Shown here piece by piece: positions 1 to 12,028 of a stretch of DNA of 64,000 bases. The stretch's first letter is position 1. Each line of letters starts with the position of its first letter. A program made the translations under genes and the position numbers. Location: NCBI GenBank assembly GCA_034008185.1, contig CM067082.1:124559988-124623987 (forward strand), read 5' to 3'. The notes beneath the pieces are model-generated. The model searched no databases. It saw nothing but the letters and a program-made list of their open reading frames with translations, and had not been told where the DNA came from. Source of the stretch: Gorsachius magnificus. Lineage: Eukaryota > Chordata > Aves > Pelecaniformes > Ardeidae.

Positions 1-1374
1 AAATGCAAATAACACAATTCCATAATTGCACTTAAATTTCAACTGCAATTTAGTACATTAATACTAAAATACATTTTAGACTTTTCTTGAAACGTCATGA
101 ATTCCTAAATGCAAGCCTTTTCACGCTTCTGTCATGTGAAACCCTATTCACTCCAAATTGGGCATATAGCAAGGTTTTATCTTACAGTGCTTGGGGTTTT
201 TTCTCTCTCTCTCTCTGTGTAAAGTCCTTGAATCAAGTCACTATATTTGTTATGCCTGTTCATAGATTGACACTATCAAATCCATAATCTCTTAACACGT
301 ACGGGGCATTTCACACAAGGCATTTTCTGTGTGATTAGGAATGCTGTAAATTATCCATTTTCATTTCATGAGAAATAGGTTCCTGTATTACAAAGGTCTG
401 TGGCAATCCTATTCTTTGGAGAAAGAAACATGACATTCTGTTTCTTAGGAGCCATAACTCATTGCTAGTTCTACCACATAAACAACAGGCTCATCTTTAG
501 TATGTGTGTATCTACTTATATGGACGTGTACAAATTGTCTATACTTCAACTGTGTTGGGATTTAGAATATTATTATCACACATGAAATAGGGGAGGCAAT
601 GCACTACTGGAGGAATGAGTTCCACACTCATCATTGATTAATGACCAGTTAATCAGACACTGAATGTGTTTCCTCATAAAATTAACCAACAAAGACATAG
701 GAAGGTGCAGACATATCCCAGGTTTCAACTATGTAGCCCTAGTAATTTCATATATTAACAAGAAGAAAGGAGCTTTACTAATATAAGACAGTCATATTTT
801 ACAATTTTTCTCCTGAGAGGACAGAAGCATTCTGGTGCTGGAACCAAAGTTGATCTGAAGCTCCTACTTTTATAGTACTCATTAAACTTTCATAGTTTAG
901 GCAAAGGGTTAGAACTCTGAGAATCCACTTTGTCTTAGGAGCAACCCCAAATCAATGTATGGCTGGTCATCAGGAAGAGTCGTTAGATGAAATGTAGCAT
1001 TGTAGATGCTTTGGGTTTTCAGCTTTGTAATTAATGAATTCTAAGTGTACCCCAACCCAGTACTGTGAGGTTTCCTAGAATGGGAGATACTTTTATTCTG
1101 TATGCTAAGATGCTTCAAATCATGAAGTTGTAGGTTGTGCAGCTACATGGATTTTCTCTGTCTGCCTTATACTCTAAGGATATTTTGAAGAATGAGGATT
1201 CATATGAAATACAGAAATGTGCATGTATAACATCATGTCCTTTGTTAGATTTTATGAACATTTTAAAAATTACACCTGCAGTAATTATACAATTTTGGTT
1301 GTGTATAATATATGCCAATAAGGAACAAAAGTTTCTTTGGGTTTTTCTGTAGGAAAGAGAACAGGATTCATTGC
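1..1374. other. Unannotated A+T-rich sequence
   Basis: No gene or recognisable repeat is visible. It contains a short (TC)n microsatellite at about 201-216 and an ATGCAAAT octamer at 3-10. The short open frames here have stops in all directions and no recognisable protein features. Confidence 0.6.
201..216 (+). repeat. (TC)8 microsatellite
   Basis: An uninterrupted run of TC dinucleotides lies between a T-run and TGTG. It is a simple repeat with no further context. Confidence 0.85.
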
Positions 1375-1530
1375 AGATGAGGCTGAGCCATTATTTAATT
1401 CCTCTGTGCCTTAGTTTACCCATCTATAAAGTAAGATAATGGTTTATCTCACAGCTTGGTTTGAAAACTTATTGCCATTTTAAAAGTGTTTCAGACTCTT
1501 GATATGATTGCATAGTGTGAAAGGGATTCC
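1375..1530 (+). mobile_element. MIR-like SINE relic
   Basis: The stretch CTCTGTGCCTTAGTTTACCC followed by CATCTATAAAGTAAGATAAT matches the well-known MIR 3' half (CTCTGTGCCTCAGTTTCC, then CATCTGTAAAATGGGGATAA). It is followed by TTATCTCACAG, which corresponds to the MIR TACCTCAT segment, and then by a degraded AAAGTGTTTCAGA stretch resembling the tail shared with L2-type elements. The order and spacing of these blocks are right for the plus strand. The 5' half is not recognisable. Family assignment rests on memory of the consensus. Confidence 0.7.
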
Positions 1531-4104
1531 TCATTCCTCATGAAGGAATAATAAAATAAAGATACTTATAAGCCCACAGAAATCTAGAAAAGAATAAAAT
1601 TGTTCAGACATTTTTTCTGTTTCTTTCATTTATTTGCATTGTTTGTCACTATTTCCCAGAGAGTTTATGGTAATACACTTCAGTTCATTGGGTGAATTGT
1701 TCACTAATCTTGTCTATTATCCTACGGACATGTGCGACTCATTGGCCGCATATTATATTTCTTTTTCTAAAGCTCTTTAGAACAGATAGGGACTAACAAG
1801 TAGTGAATGCTAAGAGATTTTCTGGATAATGGCTGTTTGCACTAAAGTGACGTGACTATGCGTTCAACATTTTAATTGAGTAAATAATGGTGGACAACGG
1901 CTATCTACCCTATGAGATTCACTGTGTTTTAAGGGCTGCCTTTGATTCACCTAGCATTAGCCTGAAAAGTGTAAGAGAATCAACTTCAGCAAGTTAGAAT
2001 ATAGTCACGTGAGTCACCAAAAATTTCAGCAACATTAGTGCTAGCCACTGAGCTTTTGGATCTCTTCAGACCATACATATTCCTGCAAAGATAAGCAGTT
2101 TAGGTGTGAATTCTGCAGTCATTATGAGGGAAATCTTGGCCTATTTACATCAGAAGGATTGCAAGAGCCGTGATTTCTCCATTTGTCTGGTGTTTTTCTG
2201 TTTGTATGAGAGCACATCTTGCATCACCTATGACTTAACGTAAAAGGGGACCAGTTAATCTGTAATGGTTCAGATGAATGTGTAGTGTAGATGACATACA
2301 GTATTCATAGAATAAGCATGCACGCTGTTCCTTTAAACAGTGTTTTATCATATTAATTCATTAATTCCATTACTCACTGGAAGACTGACAACTAACTTCA
2401 AGTAAGTACAAGCATCCAACAGATCAGAAAGCTAGTAATAGCATTTGCACAAAGGAGTTATATGGTAAAAAGTGATAAGATGATGTTTAATTGTGAATAT
2501 AACCTTATTTAAAATGAGAAATGCAAAGCCTGAAGACTGCAGTTAGGTACTGAAAAGAACATGCTCAACTTACTTTTTAACTAAACAAGGTGCCTAGGAA
2601 CTTCAGTGTGGCAGACATTCAGTTTTACAAGAAGCAGTAGAAAAACAACTTCCAGACGAGAATCAAATCCAACATCTTTCAACAGGAGATGACAGGACAT
2701 TAGAGCTGGGTTTGGTTTAAGCATGTATAGAACATACCTTGCCTTTCTAAATGAGCACAGCCTACAAAATCTGCATGCTTGCATTGGACCCTCAGCATGG
2801 CTGGGAGATGAGAAGGCCTGGGTGAAGGCTGCATGTCTCTGTTTTCCCTGCTGTCTCAAACTGGTGGGTTATCAGTCATTGCTGCGAAGACTTCGGTAAG
2901 CATCACAGTTTTCATTTTCCTCATGTTTCAATAACAGAAACCTACATCTAGACCTCCTAGAGGTTATTGATGAAGAGTCTGAGAACTGCTTATACAAATT
3001 AATTAATTACACAGATATATGAATGAATTAATTGCATATTAGATTAAACTGAGGTGGACATACCTGATGATAAAATTATTGAAAAGGTAAAATTGTTTGC
3101 TTTCATTTGTCAGAGTCATTATTGCATGTCTAATTTACATTTTGGAGGAATATAATTAACCAAGATCTTTTAGCAAGTGGAAACAGATTACACCATTTTT
3201 CTTCCTTTTACTGAATGAGAAATATAGATGGAGTAGGTTTTGTTTAATGTCAACAAGCAAAAGCTACTCTGTGCTGTGCTCTGTAAAACAACAAGCATTA
3301 GCTGCTACGATGTTAATACTAGGATGTGATTTTTGGGAGCCTGTTCAGGACTCAAAGCTGGAATGCCCTTGCCCATGGTGCAGGACAGATCCATGCTGCT
3401 TTGGCTGGCCCACAACATCCTCTGGTCCCACTGATGCAACTTACCATTGGCTGGAAATACCCTGGCCAGAAGGTTAACCCACCATATTGTTGGCGAAAAC
3501 AGCTTTAAATCTGGTCATGGGGAGCAGATGGCTGGAGGCATTCATTACAAGCCTCTGACATTTTTGCTGCAGTGGAGTTTGCTCTTTGCTATATCTATGC
3601 TCACTGGCTAATTTTGAATTCTTTTTGTATCACATGGTCTCTCAAACTAATAGCATTTTCCTTTTCTAGAGCACCCAGTCTTGCCAGGTAGAGAATACGC
3701 CAAACAAACTTCCTGACTGGGTTAATTATTTAGGAATGGGGAGTGTAACACCTAACCAGGCATTCATTACGAAAGCCAGATTTTGCTTTATTTCCCTTGG
3801 GGTGGTCTAATCCTTATGATACAAGAAGTGTCAGGATTCAGTTGCAAAGGAAATCAATGGCTGTACACAAAACTATATTTGTGTGTTGACAGCCTCAAAC
3901 TCACTTTTCAAAACTGGAGACATCACCCAAGTATTGCAGTATCCCACAAGCAGTCTTTCAATTGGAGCAGAAGCTGGTGGGACACAAGAGAAATCCTGTT
4001 GCTGTTTTCCCATTTTATTAGGAATTTCAGCCTTTTCTGCAGCTTTCAAACCCAACTCACATATCCCTTATCTCATTCAGGCATGTCATTAGGAAAATAA
4101 GGTA
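1531..4104. other. Unannotated mostly unique sequence
   Basis: No gene was recognised. An ATTTGCAT octamer occurs at 1632-1639. The block at about 3330-3560 is richer in G+C than its surroundings and gives short overlapping open frames, but none resembles a known protein. AATTAATT-rich low-complexity sequence occurs around 2998-3040. Confidence 0.55.
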
Positions 4105-4180
4105 CCAACAGGGGGTTGGACTAGATGACCTCTAGGGGTCCCTTCCAACCCAAAACATTCTATGATTCTATGATTCTATG
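4105..4180 (+). mobile_element. CR1 LINE 3' tail fragment
   Basis: The sequence GGGGTTGGACTAGATGACCT followed by CTAGGGGTCCCTTCCAACCC is the hallmark 3' UTR end of avian CR1 elements. It terminates in three perfect copies of the 8-mer ATTCTATG (4157-4164, 4165-4172, 4173-4180). CR1 elements end in such short tandem repeats instead of poly(A). Only the last ~75 bp is present, as expected for a heavily 5'-truncated insertion. Confidence 0.95.
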
Positions 4181-4234
4181 AACAGATGTTTTTTCTTTCA
4201 GGAACATGACCCATAGCCAATACCTCTAAACTAC

Positions 4235-4249
4235 AAAAAAAAAAAAAAA
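4235..4249 (+). repeat. A15 homopolymer
   Basis: Fifteen consecutive A residues lie about 55 bp downstream of a CR1 tail. CR1 does not use poly(A), so the run is not part of that element. It may be a simple repeat or the remnant of another retroposition. Confidence 0.8.
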
Positions 4250-4860
4250 TCTTTGTAAGGAAAATGGAAATTCTGGAAGGCTTTGATTTGTCATGCAAAT
4301 AAGTCAACAACTGGCAAAACAGAAGAAATGTGTCTCCACAGGCTACCTCTGAAATAATGTATTGAGGGAGTGTGGCTGTCACGGCATCTATCAATTTCTG
4401 TAATACCATAAAATCTATTCAAATATTTCAACCAATTTGAATTTTAGTTTAGTCTTAGGAAAGATAAATTTTCTAGAAAAGCTATGTGAAAATTTCACTA
4501 AATATTCTTTTTCTGATTAAAAAAATCATTCAAAAAATTAAATTGTTCATTAATAGATCTTGCTTTAATAACACGGTCATATTATCCTCTAATAAAAATG
4601 AGCAAATAATGAAACAATAAAAACTCTAATAATGTGTCCACACTTTATTCTTGTTAATGGCTTATGCTTCTGAACAGCAGATCAGTATTAACACCAACAC
4701 TAGTCCCAGTCCCCAAAATCCTACTTGTGTATATTTTCCATCTTCAAGGGTATGAAATTAATGGGCCAATGAGACTAATTATGGCTACTTAGGTAACTGT
4801 TTGGTTGATCAGGCACACACATACAGAAAGTTTGCAGTAGATGATCAATGGCAACTACAT

Positions 4861-5500
4861 ATTTTTTTAAATTGTTGTCATAAGTTTATTAAGCCTTAGA
4901 ATGTAATATTTTCCGTATTAAAATACAAAAGCACAGGTTGTATTGTATGCAAATGTGTGACTCGTCTAATTAAAAAAATGCCGTATAGGCAGCTGAAGTC
5001 TTCTTTCCGTATCATCAACTTAAGACAAGAAAACCAAGTAATGGACCTCTCCACCTCTACTTCTTGGCTGAACTATCCTGCTTCTGGTTAGGCTGCGGCA
5101 CCGCCGCTTTCCTTTGGCCCCAAACACAAACTGGATAGGTATAACTCCTTTACCAAAATACAGGCTCATAATCTCATCACTTAGAGCTCAAGGAGCAGGT
5201 ATCCAGACACCCTTCTCTGTGCTATCGATAACTGTATCCCAAGCAGAATGAACATCTACACATGCTCTTCCTTTCTTCGGTTTTCCCACCACTTGAACAT
5301 AGTTGAACATGTTTTTTCCACAGAGGGCAGCATTCCCTCTGCCCCCATCTTCAGTTAAGACCCTCTGGTCTTATCTGGGTCCTCAGAGAAGCACTGGTGA
5401 AGACTCTCTAATTTTGGCCTCTTATATTTTAGGGTTTTTTTCATAAATTATCTTCTCTTGCATAAAATTATTCTTTGCTTCCTTCAGCTGAAACGATGAT
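4861..5500 (-). pseudogene. Candidate processed pseudogene, parent gene not recognised
   Basis: Read on the minus strand, one frame is open from about 5370 to 5191 (60 codons), has a single stop at 5188-5190, stays open to 5023 and ends in TAA at 5020-5022. The translation looks protein-like, with a basic stretch (VVGKPKKGRA) and a segment VWIPAP just before the internal stop. Beyond the final stop lie about 130 bp that could be 3' UTR, an AATAAA hexamer (complement of 4885-4890) and, 17 bp later, a run of seven A (complement of 4862-4868). Those are the marks expected of a reverse-transcribed mRNA end. Upstream (5500-5371) the same frame carries several stops. I do not recognise the parent gene. 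Chance open frames in A+T-rich DNA remain a real alternative. Confidence 0.35.
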
Positions 5501-8500
5501 TAGGCCGTCTCATCTCGATGGAAGGAAGTACAAGTTACATTTTTGTTTTTATTGGTCAATAGATATAAGTGGATTTTTCTGCAAAATGAAATAGTAATTT
5601 TCTATCAAAATGCTAGTTTCAAACACAAAAGCAGCCTTTACTGCATGGGGAAGATACATTAGCTCATATGCAGGGTTTGTTTTAGGACAAAATTCCATCA
5701 AGTGTTTAAACATGCCAGTACTCTAACCTGCTTGAAGGCTCAATAGAAAATAATGTAGTTTATTGTCTTAATTGCATAATTTTGTGCACTAGGATACTTT
5801 GCTTCCATTAATTTTATCAAACATACCTTAAAATAGTAGCTTATACTAAATCTAAATCACCACAAAATATAAACTGTAAAATTTATTTAGCAACAAAAAA
5901 TGTTTTCCTTTTGGAAAGTGCTAGACATTGGAGGCACTGAACCTTTAAACTACCGTTAACAAAAAAACCTCTCTTAATAGTAAGTATTAATATTTTCTTG
6001 TCACTCAAAAATATTGTAGCTCATATTCGGAAACAACTTTCTTTTTATTTTGTTTTAGGCTCCATCAAGGCAGATGGAGAGGGAGACAAGGAGAGCAACT
6101 AAAATGAGAAATGTAAATTCTTTCCTTCAAAATTGAAGTGTTTTATAATAAACAAAGAGCTAAATTTCTAGTTGCTAAGAGACCTACGTCAAAACAACTA
6201 ACTTTTCCTTCTAAATAAGGACCCAGCATAGGCTACTATTTAACTCTTCGTGGTGTCCAGCTTTCTACATCACAATGTTGAGAATAAGAAAGAAGAAAAA
6301 AAAAACCAGATCAATGTGACTACAACAAAGCCAGTTAATAAAACATAATGTACTTAACTGTTTTATTCACTCGTATTTAGGATGCTATCAAAGCTTCCTT
6401 TTTTCCCTCAGGAAAAAAAATACAAGGACATGTCAGAGTACATAAAATTGCTGTGTTTCATTTAAGTAATAAGATAAACTGTATCCAGAATGTGACCCTT
6501 TAAAAAACTAAAAAGGAATGTTTTGAGCAATATGTTTAAGTAGTGCCTGCATTGTGTTGAGTAGCTCTCACAGTGTTGGTGTCTTTGATCCACCATGTAA
6601 GAGAATGTGTGGCTGCAGGCCAGCAATAACAACCACAGAAACCTTTAAAGAGTCAGGAGCTTTTCCTTTTTTTCCCTCCCCCCCCTTTTTATGTCAAGGA
6701 AATCAAACACACAGCTAAAGGGCGTCATAAATATATCTGATCACCGTTCAGGGGATTTCCAAAATGAGCCACTGGAGAGACTGTCTTTATTGCAAGGCCA
6801 ATCCCAGATTTAATCAAAGCAAATGTGCTTTAAAACCTAGTTGATTAAACTGGAGTAAATGTCAAAACAAAGACCAGAGAACAGTATTTACACAGATGAC
6901 ATGTCCCTCTCATTTGTGCAATGCCAAGGACAAGTTTCTGCGCCATTCTGAAAGCTGTCCTATTCATCAGGAAATTTGTCCAAAGTACCCTCTTCTGGGC
7001 TTTGGACAGGCATGAAGAGGAGGCACTGTACTTTCAGTTAGCTTTTCAGCTGCTTCAGTGTCTCCATAGATACTTCTCATAACTTTCTCATGCAGCGTTC
7101 AACGAGCCTCCCTCGCTTAACCACAGAACTCCAGTTCTTTGTAAATTTTGGGGTCCAGCTCTTTAAACAATCCTGCTGGTGAAGCCAAGCTTCCCCACCT
7201 AAGGACCAGCTCATGTGGTGTATGTATTGCTCCAGCTGACCTTGTCTTATTGCAGGTCTAGTGGAAGAGAAAAATGCCAACTCTCAGCCTGATTTAACTT
7301 GAGCTCTATAGACAACGTGCCATCTTGATGATAATTTCTGACACTGGAAGAGGAGGAAATTGACACCTGCTTCCAGATTCTTGTTGACTGCTAAGATGCT
7401 TGAGACTTTTTTCTGACAGAGAAAAGAATATCAAAAGACAGGAGATCTAGATTAGCAGCCTGCCCACGGGAGGTTTGATTGCTGCCAGCCTGAGCCACGT
7501 TAGGGCAAGTGCTGCACTCGACCCATAACCAACAAATGTGCTATCAAAAATTTATACAAAGGAAACTTAACTGGTAAGAAGGGACAAAATATTCTGATTA
7601 ATCAGGTTGTAGCTGGCAAAAAGCTGAAAGGCAGCAGGGGGGTGCATGTATATTGCAGTCCTCCCTCCAAAAGCTTCCTCTGTTTCTTCCAGCTTCCCAA
7701 TGCACCTGCAACCCTTTAGGAACAGCGTAGTTTTCCAGCTCCTCCTCCCACATACTTTGAGCACTTTGATTCTCTTAGAGAAATGGTCTGTCCAGCACTC
7801 CATACTGTCTGGTGAACCTTCACTGGGAAATATGTGACATTTCAGCTCCTCAGCCTTGTTGGTAACTCCAGTTCTTTGAGAAATGACCTCAGAATTCTGG
7901 CCAGCCTCAGGACAGTTTCGCTCATAATAAGCATAACACTAATGAGCTGTACACAAGCCTTCACTGTCAGTGAAATGGATTCCACAGGCTCTTTGTTTCC
8001 CATCTTTGCTTCTATTTTTCATCTAAGCCTGTCTTTCACTCCTGCTGTGTGATTTGTCAGGAGATTACATGCAAAAATTTTGTGGAGCATGGTATCATCA
8101 CATTTCTGATGCAGAGACAACTACAGTGGGGCTGAGTCATCTTTCCCTCCAAACGCTGTTGCTATGTTCCTGTGCAATAACTCCGGTGATTCAAAGATTT
8201 GCATCAGAGTGGTGCAATGCATTTAGTAAAGTTAGTTCAGATACATATGACAATAAATGAAAGTAGACTTAGCTCAGTAATTAAAAAATACTTGTTAAGA
8301 GCAGGGAGAATCTAGCAGGGAGAGCTCTGAAAGGCCAGCTATGGGGCCAGGTGTATGACATACCTCTCAAACACCCTAAATATTTTGATGGGAGAGCTTG
8401 GGGGAAGAAAGGAAGAGGGGGAAACATTTGCTTTTGGCTGCTGCCAGCACTCTTTCAAACATATTGTGAGAAAAATTGTGTGTGGCTGATCCAGTGCAGA

Positions 8501-11500
8501 ATATAGAACTGCAAACATGACTTAGCAGAGTCAGAGACATGCAAGGTGTTTACAATTTTCCCTCAACAGCCAGCAATGACAGCTTACTCTCTTGTTTGGA
8601 TGTTATCACGATATGGACTACACATGGAGGTATTCTCGTTCTTGGAATCAGCTCTCCCACAAGAACGAATTCCTGAATTAGCCTATTAGTTAATGAACTG
8701 TGGGCTATTTGGTATTAAACATGGCCTCTAGAGCACTGCATATTCGGGAACAATGCTAAGAGCATGGTGATAATCAGTCACCATTTTCAGTCATGATACT
8801 TGAGTCTTAATTTTCTGAGGTGATAATTCTGTGATCCCTGTAAAATATCCTTATTTGTTACTCTAAAAGGACAGATAAAACAAATTACTTATTTAATCTT
8901 CAGTTTACTTGCACTCACATGACAGTAATATTCATCTTCTACCAAAATCACAACCTCAGTGACATATAAATGTAATTTTTTTAATCCAAAATGATTATGG
9001 GAACAGGGCCAAAACAAATCACCAAACCACAAAGGGTGTCCGTATTGATTATTTAGGCCTGATTGTTTTGCAAAGCATTTGCAGAGTTCAAGTCAGCATT
9101 TTTTTTAAGCTGAAGGAGAAGTCTTGCTCCCAACACTGAGTGCTATATCAAAGGAAAAAAATTAGATGTTTTCCACTTCCTGTGGTGGCTGACTGTCACT
9201 TGTGTCTGTCACATAACCATTTTGTACCTGCTGTTGAATGAAGTGACACTTCTGAGGGTCAGTGCTGATATTTTCAAAACTAACACTGCTGGCCAGTGTC
9301 CACAATCTGTTAAACCAGCAGAGGCTGAGCTGCGTCAACAAAATTGCACAAGACATTTGCAATGCGACTAATGAGATCAGAACCTAACCCTCCTCATGGC
9401 AGGTGATGGAAGGATAAGATAACAGAACAGCCTTGAATCTTCAACCTCCTCTCCTTCTCCCTCAAACCAGACAGATAGCTATGGGAAATATTTATTGTAA
9501 GAAAATGCCTCCTAGAAAAATAACAGATGCTTAATATTTATTCTTCCCTGTGACAGTCTGGAAATTTATGCATAACTTACAAATTCTGACTTTATGAACC
9601 CTTCATGTAACTATAACCGTCAATGTTAAGAGTTTCTGGCAGGGTCTGTGTCACATATCACGTGCTTTATCCAGCTAGAGGACGCCTGGAGAAGTCAGCA
9701 TGGGATAAGTGCCTTGGAAAACAAGGAGTATGATGAAAGACCAAGCAAGTCACGGAGCCTGCAGAGAGAGCTGTGGATATTAACTGGCATGGGAGTCAAC
9801 ATGTCATGCCTGCCCTTGGGATTGAGAGCATAGCTGGTCGGTCAGCTGGATACAAACAATGACGCGAAGCAGGAAAGGAGAAGAAAAAGCTGTTTTAAAC
9901 AGAGATGTTTAAAATGAGAGTGGGGTCTTGGCTCTCTAGGCCAGGGGATCTAAATTTAAAAAGGAGGACTCCAGGCAAGGAGAGAGAACCTGAATTTGAG
10001 AAGAAGAAGACACTGTGGCGATCAAAAGGATGTGGGGGAAAAAAAAGGGTGGGAAAGTCAGAGGACTTCCATAGTGGAGAGGAAATTAAACTAAATGTTT
10101 TTATGTGCAGATTTTTCTTCCTTTGTATGGACCTGTAAATAGCTCTTTTTGCATATGAACAGTGGGAATGTGTTTTAAAAGTTAGTTTAGAAAGCTTGCC
10201 TTCTTTGTTGTGAATGAACTGAAAGACACAGAAAAAAGCAATCCTAGTGACAAGGTAGCAAACTTCAGAGCAGACTGGGGGAAAGGGATGGTGCCAACAC
10301 TATGAGACTGGAGCACCTCCTACCCCCTCTGGGCAGGAAGGCCAAAGTGGAGTGATAACCCCTGCAATGAGCCAGGGGTACACAACTGGGGTGCTATCAG
10401 GCCCAATAAACCCAAGAAGTTCCAGTCCTAACATCATTTGCTAAACCAAGAAGGTGTTCCGAAGCCTGACGTGATCCATTTAAGAAAGTCCTTTCCTTGG
10501 AAATAGGACTTGCTGCTTCTCATTCACTGCTTAGGAACTGGCGACTGAAGCCAGTTCCCTTCTGGGAGTGCTGAGTTGAAATCCTGCCCGGCTATGGATT
10601 GAGAAGAAAGGGCAGGATGGACCCTATTTCTAAATAAGCACATTCATGCAGAGCTGTGTAGGAGTCTGTTCAGAGCAAAGCCAATATTGTTTATAATTAA
10701 GCTAACGATATATTAACTTTCTTTTATTGTATCAGAAGCCTAATTGCTTGCTATAAGATATGAGTTTCAGTACCATATATGTTAAGTATGTCAAATATTC
10801 GGAGGAGTGGCTCACAGAAAGCTTTACAAGATTAGGTTGGGTGTTTGGCCTTATTTTATTTTTCCGTTTTTGTTCCTTGCTTTTAAATGCATGCTTTGAC
10901 TTTAGTGTGTCACAGTGCTTCAGACACATGACCCATTTGGTGGTGTGGTTCAGTGTTAGTCTAATGAAAACATGTTAGTCGCATGAATATTTGTGAAATG
11001 CACGGATGACAGCTTCACTATATGCATCCAGGATGAACTATCTCTTCAAATGAATGACATCAATGTAATCTCTCTGAATTCAGCAAACTATAAGTCATGT
11101 CAGCTATGTTCTACCAACTTTACAAGACTGTAGGACCCTAATCAATCTCACAGTCATGTTTTTAATCCAAAATGTTTAACCTTGCCCATTTACAATGTCA
11201 TGCCTTGAAACTCGCATAGCAAACCAGACTCATTTCCTTTCTTAGAAATTGTCTTTAATAATTTCTGTACTTGCTGACTCATAAACAATATGATTGTCAG
11301 GGAAGTGTAACTACTTCCTGAAAATGACTTTATTACATGGAATATTATTTGGGGTGTTATTTTAAATTGACTGAAAACAAACATAAAACGTAACATTAAA
11401 TATTAGAAAGACACATTATTCTATAGAGGATAAAAATATTTTTCTTATACATTCACAGTTTAGGAGAACAATTTAATCTTCTAGCCACAATAATTATATA

Positions 11501-11930
11501 TCTCATAATCCTTATACGTTAAAGCCACCTTGTGTGATGGAAGCATAATCCTGTCAAAAGAATTTGCATACAGCATGCTGCCTTATTAAGTCCTCCATCA
11601 TAATTAACTGATTAATTTTATACTGTGTAATTTTAAAAGAAGCTAGAAAAAGACCCAATAAAATACTCAAAATTCAAAATACCAAATTTTACGGTATGAG
11701 ACATGATCAAACAGAGAATCACACAAATATATCACATCAATGAAGCTGTTAAGTATATTTTTGCATTAATTTCAGGGGCTATGCTATTAAGGGATTACAG
11801 TATAGGCAATATTTTCCAAGACTAAAGAATGTTCCACTGTATGGTAGGTGCTGAAGGGAAGGCTAATGAGAAAAAGAGTGATTGTGACAAGCAATTATGT
11901 CACCTATGTGAATGGCTTAATTTTCTAAAT
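5501..11930. other. Unannotated sequence, mostly unique
   Basis: No gene was recognised in this 6.4-kb stretch. About 6700-6860 is compositionally balanced and has the texture of a conserved non-coding element. About 9640-10640 is a G+A-rich block with runs such as AAAAAAAAGGGTGGGAAA, and I could not assign it to a repeat family. Octamer motifs occur at 8197-8204 and 11572-11579. Short open frames scatter on both strands without recognisable domains. Confidence 0.55.
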
Positions 11931-11936
11931 TAGCCA

Positions 11937-12028
11937 CTTTGATAATTATGACATCTCATTTGTCTTTTAATTCCATGAGCTGTGAAGTTTACCTTTGATT
12001 TTTTTCCAATCAGATAAGAGGCTTTGAT
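11937..12028 (+). promoter_or_regulatory. Cluster of three CTTTGAT motifs (TCF/LEF-like)
   Basis: CTTTGAT occurs at 11937-11943, 11993-11999 and 12022-12028, all in the same orientation within 92 bp. The complement ATCAAAG fits the core recognised by TCF/LEF HMG-box factors. The surrounding block (about 11890-12480) also has several AT-rich homeodomain-like cores (AATTAT, TTAATTA). This is a motif-level inference only. Nothing in the sequence shows that the site is used. Confidence 0.3.

Noticed and set aside
10372..10390. hAT-type terminal inverted repeat
   Set aside because: The word CAGGGGTACACAACTGGGG resembles hAT ends, but I found no matching opposite end with an 8-bp duplication. It is mentioned only as a possibility within the unassigned block.
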